Origin: an uncultured archaeon | GTDB lineage: Archaea > Halobacteriota > Halobacteria > Halobacteriales > Haloferacaceae | Direction of reading: 5' to 3' | DNA length: 44,824 bases | Assembly (NCBI GenBank): GCA_937138675.1 | Contig: CAKZPG010000081.1 | Coordinates: 1 to 44,824 of the forward strand | Shown here: piece by piece, positions 26,813 to 35,273 of the stretch | Layout: every line of letters begins with the position of its first letter | How positions within the stretch are numbered: the first letter of the stretch is position 1 | Notes under the pieces: model-generated | The model's input: the letters and a program-made list of their open reading frames with translations, nothing else | Databases searched by the model: none | What the model was told of the DNA's origin: nothing | Program-made: the position numbers and the translations under genes

Positions 26813-28756
26813 ATGACCGGCACGCTCACCGAAAAGATTCTTGAAGACCACCTCGTCGAGGGGGCGATCGAAGCGGGCGAGGAGATCGGGATCGACGTCG
26901 ACCAGACGCTCGCACACGACCTCACGGGCACGATGGTCTGGCTCCAGTTCGAAGCGCTGGAGTTGGACGAGGTCAAAGTTGACGAGGCGGTCCAGCACTG
27001 CGACCACCAGACCTACCAGAGCGACTACCGTACCTCTGACGACCACCGCTACCTCCGCTCTGCCTGTGGCACCTACGGCGCGTACTTTTCCCGCCCCGGA
27101 ACCGGTATCTGCCACCAGGTCCACAAGGAGAACTTCACGGCGCCCGGAAAAGTAATAATCGGTGCCGATTCGCATACGCCGACCGCAGGCGGTCTCGGGC
27201 AGATCGGTATCGGATCTGGCGGTCTCGACGTCGCTGTGGCGATGGGCGGCGCGCCGTATTATCTCGAGATGCCGGAGGTCGTGAACGTCCGACTCAGGGG
27301 CGAACTCCCCGAGTGGGCGACCGCGAAAGATATTATCCTTGAGCTGTTGAGGCGGCTCTCGGTCAAGGGCGGCGTTGGCAAGATATTCGAGTACACCGGC
27401 TCGGGTGCCAGGTCGCTCTCGGCGCACGAGCGTACCGTCATCACGAATATGGGGACGGAACTCGGCGCCACTACTTCCATCTTCCCGACCGACGAGAAGA
27501 CCCGGGAGTTCCTCGCACGCCTCGGGCGGGCTGACGAGTATGTCGAACTGAAACCGGACGACAACGCGGAGTACGACGGCGAGATTGTTGTCGACCTGAG
27601 CGACTTGGAGCCGCTCGTCTCTGCTCCCTCAATGCCGGACAACGTCGTTCCCGTCCGCGAGGCTGCGGGGACGCCGGTGGACCAGGTGCTGGTCGGCTCC
27701 TGTACGAACGGCGCCTACGAGGACGTCTTGCCGGTCGCGAAACTGCTGGAGGGCCGCCAGACCGCGAAAACCGTTGATACGACAGTCGCGCCGGGGTCGA
27801 AGCAGGCCGCGGAGATGCTTGCACGAAACGGCTGGACGGCCGAGCTGATGGCCGCGGGTGTGAACATGTCCGAGGCGACCTGTGGCGCCTGTATCGGAGC
27901 CGGCCACGTTCCGGCCTCCGATTCCGTCTCGCTCCGAACGTTCAACCGCAACTTCGAGGGCCGTTCCGGGATGGAGGAGGATGCAGTCTACCTCTGCTCG
28001 CCCGAGGTCGCGGCCGTGAGTGCACTGACTGGCGAGATAACGGACCCGCGGGACGTCGCCGACGATCTCGGCCTCACGTCACCTGGGTTCGAACTCCCAG
28101 AGGAGTATATTGGCGCGAGCGACTCCGATATCATCAATCCCGCACAGGCTGTCGACAACTCGCCGGTCAAGGGGCCGAACATCAGGTCAGTCCCACTGGG
28201 CGACCCGCTCGGCGCCCATCTCGAGGGCGATGCGCTGTTGAAGATGCCGGACAACATCACTACCGACCACGTTATTCCGGCGACACAGGAGGTGTCGGTG
28301 CTGCGCTCGAACGTGCCCGAACTCTCGACACACACGCTGAAGCGCGTCGACCCAACTTTTGCCGAGCGTGCTGCTGAGGCCGACGGCGGGTGGCTGGTCG
28401 CTGGGGAGAACTACGGTCAGGGGTCCTCGCGTGAACACGCCGCGCTCTGCCCAATGTACCTCGGGATTCATGGTGTCCTCGCGCAGAGCTTCGCCCGCAT
28501 TCACAAGGCGAATCTGTTCAACTTCGGTCTGCTCCCACTCGTCGTCGACGACGAGACCTGCGAGCGTATCGACGAGGGTGACCATGTCGAGGTGGTCGAC
28601 GACGTTCGTGAGGCCGTCGCGAATGGGCAAGAGACGTTCACGATCCGGGTCGACCACGAGTGGAAGGCCACTGCCCACCTCGACGCGAACGGCCGTGAGC
28701 GGGAGCTGCTGGCCGCAGGCGGGAAGCTCCCCCACACCCGCGAGCAGTTCGCCTGA
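26813..28756 (+). CDS. acn: Aconitate hydratase
   Basis: 647 aa TCA-cycle enzyme interconverting citrate and isocitrate. [4Fe-4S] ligands: Cys297 in GSCTNG, and Cys357 and Cys360 in ATCGACIGAGH. Also GADSHTPTAGGLGQIGIGSGGLD-type substrate segment (begins about 117) and the C-terminal swivel domain with GENYGQGSSREHAAL. Length and order fit the shorter mitochondrial/archaeal-type aconitase group rather than IRP-type AcnA. Isopropylmalate isomerase is a related alternative but is usually split into two subunits. With sdhABCD, this makes the right half of the window rich in TCA-cycle genes. Confidence 0.93.
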   Translation: MTGTLTEKILEDHLVEGAIEAGEEIGIDVDQTLAHDLTGTMVWLQFEALELDEVKVDEAVQHCDHQTYQSDYRTSDDHRYLRSACGTYGAYFSRPGTGICHQVHKENFTAPGKVIIGADSHTPTAGGLGQIGIGSGGLDVAVAMGGAPYYLEMPEVVNVRLRGELPEWATAKDIILELLRRLSVKGGVGKIFEYTGSGARSLSAHERTVITNMGTELGATTSIFPTDEKTREFLARLGRADEYVELKPDDNAEYDGEIVVDLSDLEPLVSAPSMPDNVVPVREAAGTPVDQVLVGSCTNGAYEDVLPVAKLLEGRQTAKTVDTTVAPGSKQAAEMLARNGWTAELMAAGVNMSEATCGACIGAGHVPASDSVSLRTFNRNFEGRSGMEEDAVYLCSPEVAAVSALTGEITDPRDVADDLGLTSPGFELPEEYIGASDSDIINPAQAVDNSPVKGPNIRSVPLGDPLGAHLEGDALLKMPDNITTDHVIPATQEVSVLRSNVPELSTHTLKRVDPTFAERAAEADGGWLVAGENYGQGSSREHAALCPMYLGIHGVLAQSFARIHKANLFNFGLLPLVVDDETCERIDEGDHVEVVDDVREAVANGQETFTIRVDHEWKATAHLDANGRERELLAAGGKLPHTREQFA

Positions 28757-28982
28757 GCAGCCACTCACGTGGCCGTGGTCAGGCCGACGCTCTCAGATCC
28801 CTCGATAGACGACGCTCGCCAGTTCGTTGAGAGCCCGGCCGCACCTGCTCCGGCACGATGATATCGCCGGCTGCGACACCCGAGACGGAGCAACCGCTCC
28901 GGCCCGCGGACGCCGTATCCGACGCATGTGTGATCCAGACGAAACCACCCGTAGACAAGCCCGCGTGGTCGTCTTTCTGCGC

Positions 28983-29297
28983 TCAGGCTGTGTCCTCGCG
29001 TTCGAGACGCAGGCCGGTGTCTAGAGGCGTCAGCAGTATGTCCGCGTCGAGCAGATTGGCCTCGTAGGCCACTGTCCGGTCGACGTAGAGGCGAAGCCCC
29101 GTGTCCGTGCCTCGAAGTACCGCTCGTGCACCGTCGTAGGTCGGGTCCGTCTCGATCACGACTGCGTCAGACTCCTCGCGGATGGCAAGCGTCTCACCGG
29201 TGCCGAACGGGAGTTGGTCCCTGAAGCCGTCGGGAATGTCGACGCTCGCGCGTTTCGCGTGGTCCTCGAACGAGGTGATATGCGTCGTGTCACTCAT
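28983..29297 (-). CDS. Small acidic protein, possibly AbrB-like
   Basis: 104 aa. The middle, IPDGFRDQLPFGTGETLAIR followed by VVIETDPTYDGARAVLRGT, has the alternating strand pattern and the 'GETLAI' turn of swapped-hairpin AbrB/SpoVT-like DNA-binding domains, but the match is weak and I do not claim the family. No cysteine, no membrane segment. Directly upstream on the same strand lies the tail of a decayed TnpB gene whose open frame runs into its start. Confidence 0.5.
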   Translation of the reverse strand: MSDTTHITSFEDHAKRASVDIPDGFRDQLPFGTGETLAIREESDAVVIETDPTYDGARAVLRGTDTGLRLYVDRTVAYEANLLDADILLTPLDTGLRLEREDTA

Positions 29298-29771
29298 TAT
29301 TTTTGTGGACGGACAGTGGCGGTGTGAAACACCCCACTCTGCTCGGTCTGACGGCCTCGCTGAGAGTGGGGCTTCCTACTTCTCTGACACACTTTTTGAG
29401 TGGGGTTGACTGCGAAGTCTCATCCGCCACAGGGAACGCAGTCTCCACAAGCGTTGATTCGGAATATCCAACTCCAATTGGCTCGACAGGAGAGTTCCAC
29501 GGGCTGACACACGCTTTTTCTCGCGGTTGAATGTCGGCCAGGCGTCCTACTCCCGCACGGAGCGAGCCGTCCCGTCCGGGACGGCGAGTGAGTCGGGAGC
29601 GGTGGCACAGAACGCCCATCTTATGTCATTTACGTGGCGCTCCCGTCATAATGGTATCGCCGTAAGGATAGGTAATGACGGCACTGTATTCCCACCCGAC
29701 TGCGCTCCTTGTCCGCTGGCGCGGACTGCGGTGCTCGTTGAGCGTGGGGGCCTCGTGTCTACTTTCAGCTA
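29290..29771 (-). mobile_element. Decayed IS200/IS605-type TnpB tail with right end
   Basis: Minus-strand relic. An open stretch (29619 to 29290) encodes a sequence like the C-terminal tail of haloarchaeal TnpB proteins: SPVEPIGVG, then LVETAFPVADETSQST, then VREVGSPTLSEAV. The GSP codons run into a right-end hairpin with a perfect 9-bp stem (29332-29340 with 29363-29371, CCCCACTCT/AGAGTGGGG), followed by GTGTTTCACA, as at the ends of IS200/IS605 elements. Upstream (29620-29771) the frame is broken by stops and no zinc finger or RuvC residues are visible. The element is therefore truncated and dead. Confidence 0.6.
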
Positions 29772-29786
29772 ATTTTTACCGCTTCT

Positions 29787-29800
29787 AACGAATTTTTAAT
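29787..29800 (+). promoter_or_regulatory. BRE/TATA-like promoter of zinc-finger gene
   Basis: AACGAATTTTTAAT: a strongly AT-rich TATA element (29791-29800) preceded by CGA, about 21-30 bases before the ATG at 29821. This predicts a leaderless transcript. Confidence 0.5.
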
Positions 29801-29820
29801 CTTGGGTTCGACGCAGATGT

Positions 29821-30378
29821 ATGGAGCTTCGCTCGTGCTACTTCTGCGGCATCGCCGGTCGGACGGTCCAGTCGCGCCCCGTCTCCGGCGTTGACGTAAC
29901 GCTCTGCCCGCGGTGTGAAGAGAAATTCAACAGTCTCCGGACTGCGACAGAGGGTGAGAATGATACGACGGCGGCGACGCCGGTGACATTCGACAGACCC
30001 GCTTCGGGGCCCGAAGGGCCGGACGGGCCGGCGCCGGCAACGAGCGAGCAACAAGACTCGGCGACAAAGCCGTCGCCGGGTGACGGTGACGACCCGGGAA
30101 AGAGTACGGAGGCGGGCAACGACACGAACAACGGTTCTGGCGACGACGGCTCGTCCGGACTCCCGGGCCTCACCGCCGCGGACCGTGGGTCACGCTCGAC
30201 TTACCGGAAGGCCCTGCGACTTCTCCGTAATCGAGAGTTCCCGATGGCACGGTCAGATATGGTGGGCCTGCTCTCGAGCGCCTACGATCTTGACCGCGAG
30301 GAGTGTGACCAGCTGCTCGACCTGTGTGTCGACCGCGGCTTCCTTGCCGAGGAGGACGGCGAACTCAAACAACTGTAA
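29821..30378 (+). CDS. Zinc-finger protein with winged-helix-like C-terminus
   Basis: 185 aa haloarchaeal protein of unknown function. Residues 1-36: zinc finger with Cys6, Cys9, Cys29, Cys32 (CYFCG and LCPRC). Residues 40-120: low-complexity acidic Gly/Asp/Thr linker. Residues 128-185: helical domain (YRKALRLLRNREFPMARSDM, then AYDLDREECDQLLDLCVDRG, ending FLAEEDGELKQL) that looks like a small winged helix. A regulatory or nucleic-acid-binding role is inference. Its TAA abuts the stop of the convergent membrane protein without a spacer. Confidence 0.7.
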   Translation: MELRSCYFCGIAGRTVQSRPVSGVDVTLCPRCEEKFNSLRTATEGENDTTAATPVTFDRPASGPEGPDGPAPATSEQQDSATKPSPGDGDDPGKSTEAGNDTNNGSGDDGSSGLPGLTAADRGSRSTYRKALRLLRNREFPMARSDMVGLLSSAYDLDREECDQLLDLCVDRGFLAEEDGELKQL

Positions 30379-30618
30379 TCAGTCGCTGTGTTCAGGGTCG
30401 ACGGGCGGTGTAGGCGCTGGCGGCTCTGTCTGCTCCCGAGGTTCCTCGGTCTCTTCGCCGTCTAAGAGGGCGTCGAAACGGAGCGCTGCGATAACACCGA
30501 GGAACGTCGCAACGAACGTCGTCGCCAGCCCAACTCCACGGCCCGTCCCGACCGCGGCGAGAACAACCACGATTCCCCCAACGACAATCAGTCCGTCGCG
30601 TTCGCGCTGCCAGTCCAT
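30379..30618 (-). CDS. Small membrane protein (79 aa)
   Basis: From the ATG at 30618 (MDWQRERDGLI); an ATG at 30642 would add eight residues. A short basic N-terminus is followed by two hydrophobic helices (about 10-24 IVVGGIVVVLAAVG, and 32-46 LATTFVATFLGVIAAL) and an acidic, proline-rich tail. No family recognised. Convergent with, and directly abutting, the zinc-finger gene. Confidence 0.6.
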   Translation of the reverse strand: MDWQRERDGLIVVGGIVVVLAAVGTGRGVGLATTFVATFLGVIAALRFDALLDGEETEEPREQTEPPAPTPPVDPEHSD

Positions 30619-30741
30619 ACCAGCGATTGTTGCGTAAGGCACCTAAGCACGGCGGTGTTTACTAATACTACAAATTAGACAGGCGCACTGTTAGGTCGTT
30701 CGCTTACCCTCGCATTTGGCGCCGTCTTCGCGGCCAGCATC

Positions 30742-31098
30742 GTGAGCACCGGGCTGGCGACGTCTGTGATTAAGTTGGGGACTGAGAACCGCGTGTCGCA
30801 GCACCCGGCGCTCGGGGCAGAGACCCCGCGGTTATGTGTGACTTCCGACGACCACACCGGGACGCTTGCCGAGGCCGAACTACCGGCGCCGGGCTCCGAC
30901 CGCACGACTGCTCGGCAGGCCGTCAGACCGGTCGCCACCGTCCCCGACAGGACTGCGAGCGCACGCGGGAAGGCCCAACTCGCTCTCGAAACTGTTCACG
31001 CGGACCTCCGGAGCGCCCGCTCACAGGCAGAGTGTTCAGTCGGTAGTGTCGCGATATCGAACGTAGGACACGTGATCGTGTGCTCGACAGCCTTGTGA
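30742..31098 (+). CDS. Possible small or decayed ORF
   Basis: 118 codons from a GTG. The frame is open back to 30679, and the part just before the GTG encodes a hydrophobic helix (LTLAFGAVFAASIVSTGLA) with no start codon before it, so an N-terminus may have been lost. GC at third positions is high, but the protein resembles nothing I know. This is the only candidate in the 30619-31204 interval, which otherwise shows no feature. It may be a remnant or chance. Confidence 0.25.
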   Translation: MSTGLATSVIKLGTENRVSQHPALGAETPRLCVTSDDHTGTLAEAELPAPGSDRTTARQAVRPVATVPDRTASARGKAQLALETVHADLRSARSQAECSVGSVAISNVGHVIVCSTAL

Positions 31099-31204
31099 CC
31101 CGACGACGAGAACGAGTATTGGCGCGCGGGCTGGGGCGAATCAGTGCCTGATTCCACGCCTTGGAGACGGAGGTCGGTCGCGCTGAGCTAAGAGCCGTGG
31201 GGGC

Positions 31205-33058
31205 TCAGTAGCTTCGCGACTTCGGCTCGTACGTCTTCGACTCGCCCTCCAGCACAACCGGTTTGTACCAGAGACGGGGCTCGCCGTCCGTCCACGTCAG
31301 CATCGTATGCTTGAGCCACTCGTCGTCCTTTCGCTCCTGGTGCTCCTTGCGCCAGTGAGCGCCCCGGAACTCGTCGCGTGCGAGGGCGCCGAGCGTGATG
31401 GCCTCGGCAAGGTCGAGGACGTTCCGCGTCTCGATTGTGTGGATGAGATCGGTGTTGAACGTCCGCGACGGGTCGGAGACGTAGACGTCCTGATAGCGCT
31501 CGCGGGCCACGCGGATATCCGCTAGCGCGTCTTTGAGGTTCTCCTCCTCCCGGAATACGTTGACGTTCTGGGTCATCGTCTTCTGGACATCAGCACGAAC
31601 CGAGGCGTGGTTGACCCCCTCTTCCTTGTTTAGGAGGCGGTCGACCCGTGCGCGTTCGCGTTCGACGGCCCGGTCTACCGTCTCGGCCGGGCTGAGCGTA
31701 GAGCTGCCCGGCGCTGCCGCGGTTCCGCCGTCGGCAGCCACGTCGTCGCGAGTGAGGCCCACTTCACCGAGCTGGACTGGGGAGTCAATGCTCCCGATCT
31801 CGCTGTCTCCCGTTTCGCCGACGGTTATTCTAGCTGGCTCGAACTCTCCACCCGCAGCATGCTTGCCGGCGCGGGCGCCAAAGACGATGAGCTCGGGCAG
31901 GGCGTTCCCGCCAAGGCGATTCGAGCCGTGGACAGACGCACAGGCGCACTCGCCAACGGCGTACAGCCCTGAGACGCAGGTTTCGCCGTGTTCGTTCGTC
32001 TCGACGCCGCCCATCGCATAGTGCTGCCCGGGCTTGACTGGCATCGGCTCGGTCAGTCCGTCGACACCCTCAAAGTCCTCAGCGAGATGAAGAATGTTCT
32101 CAAGCCTGTCGGTGATGCGCTCCTCACCGAGGTGGCGCATATCAAGGTCGATATACTCGTCTTCGATGCCCCGGCCCTCGTTGATTTCGGTCAGTTCGGC
32201 GCGGGAAACGACGTCGCGGGAGGCGAGTTCGCCGGCGTTGTTCGCGTAGCCATGTTCGAACATGAACCGCTCGTTGTCATCGTTGAGCAGGATACCACCC
32301 TCGCCGCGAACGCCCTCGGAGATGAGAACGCCCGTCGACGGCAGCGTGGTCGGGTGGAACTGAATCATCTCCATATCCTCGATGGGGACACCTGCGCGGT
32401 AGGCCATCGCCACGCCGTCGCCGGTGTTCGCCACCGCGTTCGTGGTGTGGTCGTACACCTGACCGGGGCCGCCGGTCGCGAGAACAACACCATCACGAGC
32501 CTTGAATCCGGACAGTTCGCCGGACTTGATATCGTAGGCGACAACACCGTGGCACTCGCGGTTCTCCGGGTCGTCTGCGTCAGTCACCGCGAGGTCCGAG
32601 ACGTACCACTCGTCGTACACCTCGATACCCCGCTTGACCACCTGCTCGTAGAGCGTGTGAAGCAGGTGATGGCCGGTCTCCGCGCCTGCGTAGGTAGTCC
32701 GCGGGAAGGAGAGCCCGCCGAACGGCCGTTGGGACACCCGTCCGTCGTCGTCCCGTGAGAACGCCATCCCCCAGTGCTCGAGTTGGATGACCTCTTCTGG
32801 ACTGTCCTGACACAGCGTCTCCACCGCAGGGGCGTCCCCGAGGTAGTCGGAGCCTTTCATCGTGTCGTAGGCGTGGTCCTCCCACGAGTCTCCCTCGCGT
32901 AGCGCTGCGTTGATGCCCCCCTCTGCCGCGCCGGTGTGACTCCGGACCGGGTGGAGCTTCGTCACCATCGCGACGTCTGCGCCCTCCTCTTGGGCAGCAA
33001 TAGCAGCTCGCAGACCTGCCCCGCCCGCACCGACGACAATCACGTCGTGTTCGTGCAT
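31205..33058 (-). CDS. sdhA: Succinate dehydrogenase flavoprotein subunit
   Basis: 617 aa FAD subunit of complex II, oxidising succinate to fumarate. FAD-binding GAGGAGLRAA (10-19), the covalent-FAD histidine region RSHTGAAEGGINA (His41), the substrate segment HPTTLPSTG, and the C-terminal HWRKEHQERKDDEWLKHTM are seen. It follows sdhB after a 246-base gap with its own TATA-like element, unlike the tightly packed sdhC-D-B part. Confidence 0.96.
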   Translation of the reverse strand: MHEHDVIVVGAGGAGLRAAIAAQEEGADVAMVTKLHPVRSHTGAAEGGINAALREGDSWEDHAYDTMKGSDYLGDAPAVETLCQDSPEEVIQLEHWGMAFSRDDDGRVSQRPFGGLSFPRTTYAGAETGHHLLHTLYEQVVKRGIEVYDEWYVSDLAVTDADDPENRECHGVVAYDIKSGELSGFKARDGVVLATGGPGQVYDHTTNAVANTGDGVAMAYRAGVPIEDMEMIQFHPTTLPSTGVLISEGVRGEGGILLNDDNERFMFEHGYANNAGELASRDVVSRAELTEINEGRGIEDEYIDLDMRHLGEERITDRLENILHLAEDFEGVDGLTEPMPVKPGQHYAMGGVETNEHGETCVSGLYAVGECACASVHGSNRLGGNALPELIVFGARAGKHAAGGEFEPARITVGETGDSEIGSIDSPVQLGEVGLTRDDVAADGGTAAAPGSSTLSPAETVDRAVERERARVDRLLNKEEGVNHASVRADVQKTMTQNVNVFREEENLKDALADIRVARERYQDVYVSDPSRTFNTDLIHTIETRNVLDLAEAITLGALARDEFRGAHWRKEHQERKDDEWLKHTMLTWTDGEPRLWYKPVVLEGESKTYEPKSRSY

Positions 33059-33089
33059 CTGTCTCTGTATATCTCTGTGAGCGCACCCA

Positions 33090-33102
33090 CTTATGTATAG
33101 CG
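33090..33102 (-). promoter_or_regulatory. TATA-like element upstream of sdhA
   Basis: The minus strand reads CGCTATACATAAG about 32-44 bases before the sdhA ATG. Its position inside the 246-base sdhB-sdhA gap suggests sdhA can be transcribed on its own. Confidence 0.45.
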
Positions 33103-33304
33103 TCGCGCGGGCGTGAGCGCGCGACGACCAGCGGTGATTATCAACATGGCCTCACCCAGTGCGAGCGCCTGTGATCGCGACAGCGAGACCCAGTGTGTGA
33201 CTCGTTCTCGCCGTGACTCAAGGGCTACAGACCCATTGGCTGAGTGAACGCCACAAAATATCGTTTCCGTTGGCGCTCCCGAACGCAGTTATCGTCGAGT
33301 CAGC

Positions 33305-34183
33305 TCACCAGAACTTCAGATTCTCTTTGACCGCCTCGCGCTTGAGCGCTTGGATATGTTCGGTCAGCGGAATATCCTTGGGGCAGACCTCGGTACACGA
33401 GAACTGGGTTTGACACCGCCAGACACCGTTCTCACGCTCGATTATCTCGATCCGCTCTCGCTTCTTGTCGCTCCCTTCACGCTCGTCCATCGCGAACCGG
33501 TAGGCCTTGTTGATGGCCGCTGGCCCGAGGTAGTCGTTGTTCCCGGCGGCGATGTTACACGACGACATACACGCGCCACACCAGATACAACGCGTGGACA
33601 TCTTGATCTTCTCGCGGTTAGCGCGAGTCTGGGCCTGCTCTGCCATCTCGTCGGCCGGCAGGTCGTCGGGGTCGAAGAAGGGGTCGACTGCCTCCATCTG
33701 CTCGTAGAAGTGTTGCATGTCCACGACCAGGTCTTTCACGACGTCCTGGTGAGGCAGTGGCTCGATTCGGATGGGCTCGTCGAGGTCGCCCAACTGAGTC
33801 TGACAGCCGAGGCGCTGCGAGCCGTTGACGAACAGGGCATCGGAGCCACAGACGGCCTGCCGGCAGGAGTGACGGAACGTGAGTGAGGAGTCGTAGGTGT
33901 CCCGGGCGTACATCAGGGCGTCAAGGACGGTCATCCCCTTGTCGAACGGGACGTGGAACTCGTCGAACCGCGGCTCTTGCTTCTCTGGCACCTCGGGGTC
34001 GTAGCGGAACACCTTGATGACCCGCGTATCCTCGCCTTCGAGATCAGGCGCCTCATCGGTCTTGACCCGTTCGCGCGCGGTGCGCTCCGCCTTCTCGCGT
34101 ATTCGACGGTCCTGCGCGGACTTGACGACCGGGTCAGTCTCTACTTCTTCAGTCTCGGGCTCTTTTGGAACTTGTGTACTCAT
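33305..34183 (-). CDS. sdhB: Succinate dehydrogenase iron-sulfur subunit
   Basis: 292 aa from the ATG at 34183; the frame extends upstream into sdhD, but MSTQVPKEPE is the natural start. [2Fe-2S] ligands: Cys107, Cys112, Asp115 and Cys127 (SCRQAVCGSD and LGCQT). [4Fe-4S]/[3Fe-4S]: CIWCGACMSSC (Cys199, 202, 205, 209) and Cys257, 263, 267. It has a charged N-terminal extension of about 50 residues. Two bases separate it from sdhD. Confidence 0.96.
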   Translation of the reverse strand: MSTQVPKEPETEEVETDPVVKSAQDRRIREKAERTARERVKTDEAPDLEGEDTRVIKVFRYDPEVPEKQEPRFDEFHVPFDKGMTVLDALMYARDTYDSSLTFRHSCRQAVCGSDALFVNGSQRLGCQTQLGDLDEPIRIEPLPHQDVVKDLVVDMQHFYEQMEAVDPFFDPDDLPADEMAEQAQTRANREKIKMSTRCIWCGACMSSCNIAAGNNDYLGPAAINKAYRFAMDEREGSDKKRERIEIIERENGVWRCQTQFSCTEVCPKDIPLTEHIQALKREAVKENLKFW

Positions 34184-34185
34184 TG

Positions 34186-34557
34186 TTAGATGATTGAAAT
34201 GCCGGCCCACGCGTTCGCGGTGCGGACTCCCTGGACGACGAGAACGACGCTTGCAACGACCAGCGTCCACTTGACGGCGGTCCGCTTCTGGCCACTCAGC
34301 CCGGCGTTGATGAGCGCGTTGTAGACGCCGTTGACGCCGTGGAACGTCGCCGTAATCAGAAAGAGTATCATCAGCAGATAGTAGCTCAACGTCTCCATCC
34401 GGGCTGCGGAGAGCGCGAACGTCACCTCGGCGGCGTGCCAGACGAAGTGCAGCAGGAAGAAGTGGAAGGCGAGCACTACCAAGAGAAAGGCGGCAGTGAT
34501 CCGCTGCCAGAACCAGCGGCGACCGCCAGGCTCGAACGAGGAGTAGCGCTCGCTCAC
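34186..34557 (-). CDS. sdhD: Succinate dehydrogenase membrane anchor subunit
   Basis: 123 aa with three hydrophobic helices: [18 protein letters not shown] (about 24-41), [20 protein letters not shown] (59-78) and [12 protein letters not shown] (about 98-109). Histidines in the first and second helices could serve quinone or haem contacts. Its start overlaps the sdhC stop by 4 bases. Confidence 0.9.
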   Translation of the reverse strand: MSERYSSFEPGGRRWFWQRITAAFLLVVLAFHFFLLHFVWHAAEVTFALSAARMETLSYYLLMILFLITATFHGVNGVYNALINAGLSGQKRTAVKWTLVVASVVLVVQGVRTANAWAGISII

Positions 34558-34949
34558 AGGCTCACCCCCGCCATGAATGTTGGAACGCTCGCAACGACAA
34601 TAGCACCCGTGAGGATCAGCGACGCGTAGAAGCTCACGTCTTGTCGCTCCAGGCCGACCCCGAGATCGACGAGGAGGAGACGACTGCCGTTGAGCATGTG
34701 GAACACGGCGACAGCGAGCAGGCCAACCTCGAGTACCCGCACTACCAGAAGGCCCTCTAGAGTCGTGATCGTGTTAGTGTACGCCGCCGGGCCGGAGAGC
34801 GCTGTCGACAGCACCGCGATGTGCGTGAACAGATAGCCAACGAGCACCCAGCCCGTGAACTTGTGGAACACCCACGCCCACATGCCCGCGGAGAACTCTC
34901 GCCAGCGGCCGAAGTCCTCGACCAGTCCGCGGTTGAAGGACTGACTCAT
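34554..34949 (-). CDS. sdhC: Succinate dehydrogenase cytochrome b subunit
   Basis: 131 aa integral membrane subunit. [20 protein letters not shown] (helix 1, with His29 and His43), [20 protein letters not shown] (helix 2, with His84) and a final helix [16 protein letters not shown] match archaeal SdhC; the histidines are candidates for haem b ligands. First gene of the sdhCDB(A) cluster. Confidence 0.92.
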   Translation of the reverse strand: MSQSFNRGLVEDFGRWREFSAGMWAWVFHKFTGWVLVGYLFTHIAVLSTALSGPAAYTNTITTLEGLLVVRVLEVGLLAVAVFHMLNGSRLLLVDLGVGLERQDVSFYASLILTGAIVVASVPTFMAGVSL

Positions 34950-35111
34950 CTTGGCGATAGTGTGGACTACGCTGGTATGAACCTTGCGTGTGCCCGGGCG
35001 CGCGAGTGCCAGTGAGACAACACACCAATCGTCAGTCTCCCAGTCCGTCCGATTGCTGGCGCTTTAGGTTCGTCAGCGCCTCTGTGTTGAGTTCAACGAG
35101 ATGGTAGAGCG

Positions 35112-35222
35112 GATTTCCAGAGTGAACCCACCCCGAGGTCAAACCTTGGGGCTTCCTGCTCCAGCGACGCGCCTCGTGTTCGGTGCGACACCCCTCGCCG
35201 ACCATGTCCCACCCCACCACGG
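35112..35222 (-). mobile_element. TnpB C-terminal scrap with right-end hairpin
   Basis: On the minus strand the codons for NTRRVAGAGSPKV end in a TGA (complement 35139-35141), matching the usual end of haloarchaeal TnpB tails (a RVVEAGSP-type ending). The overlapping DNA forms the hairpin CCCCAAGG-TTTGA-CCTCGGGG type (35131-35151), followed by GTGGGTTCAC, the right-end form of IS200/IS605 elements. Nothing else of a transposase is present. This is the only recognisable content of the 34950-35273 gap. Confidence 0.5.
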
Positions 35223-35273
35223 AGTCGGTCTAGTGGAGAAGGCTGTCTGTCGTGAGCCGATGGACCGTTTCCG

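Noticed and set aside
28757-28982. Short + strand ORFs between aconitase and the next gene
   Set aside because: Compositionally unlike the real genes nearby and with no homologous motif; the 226 bases look empty.
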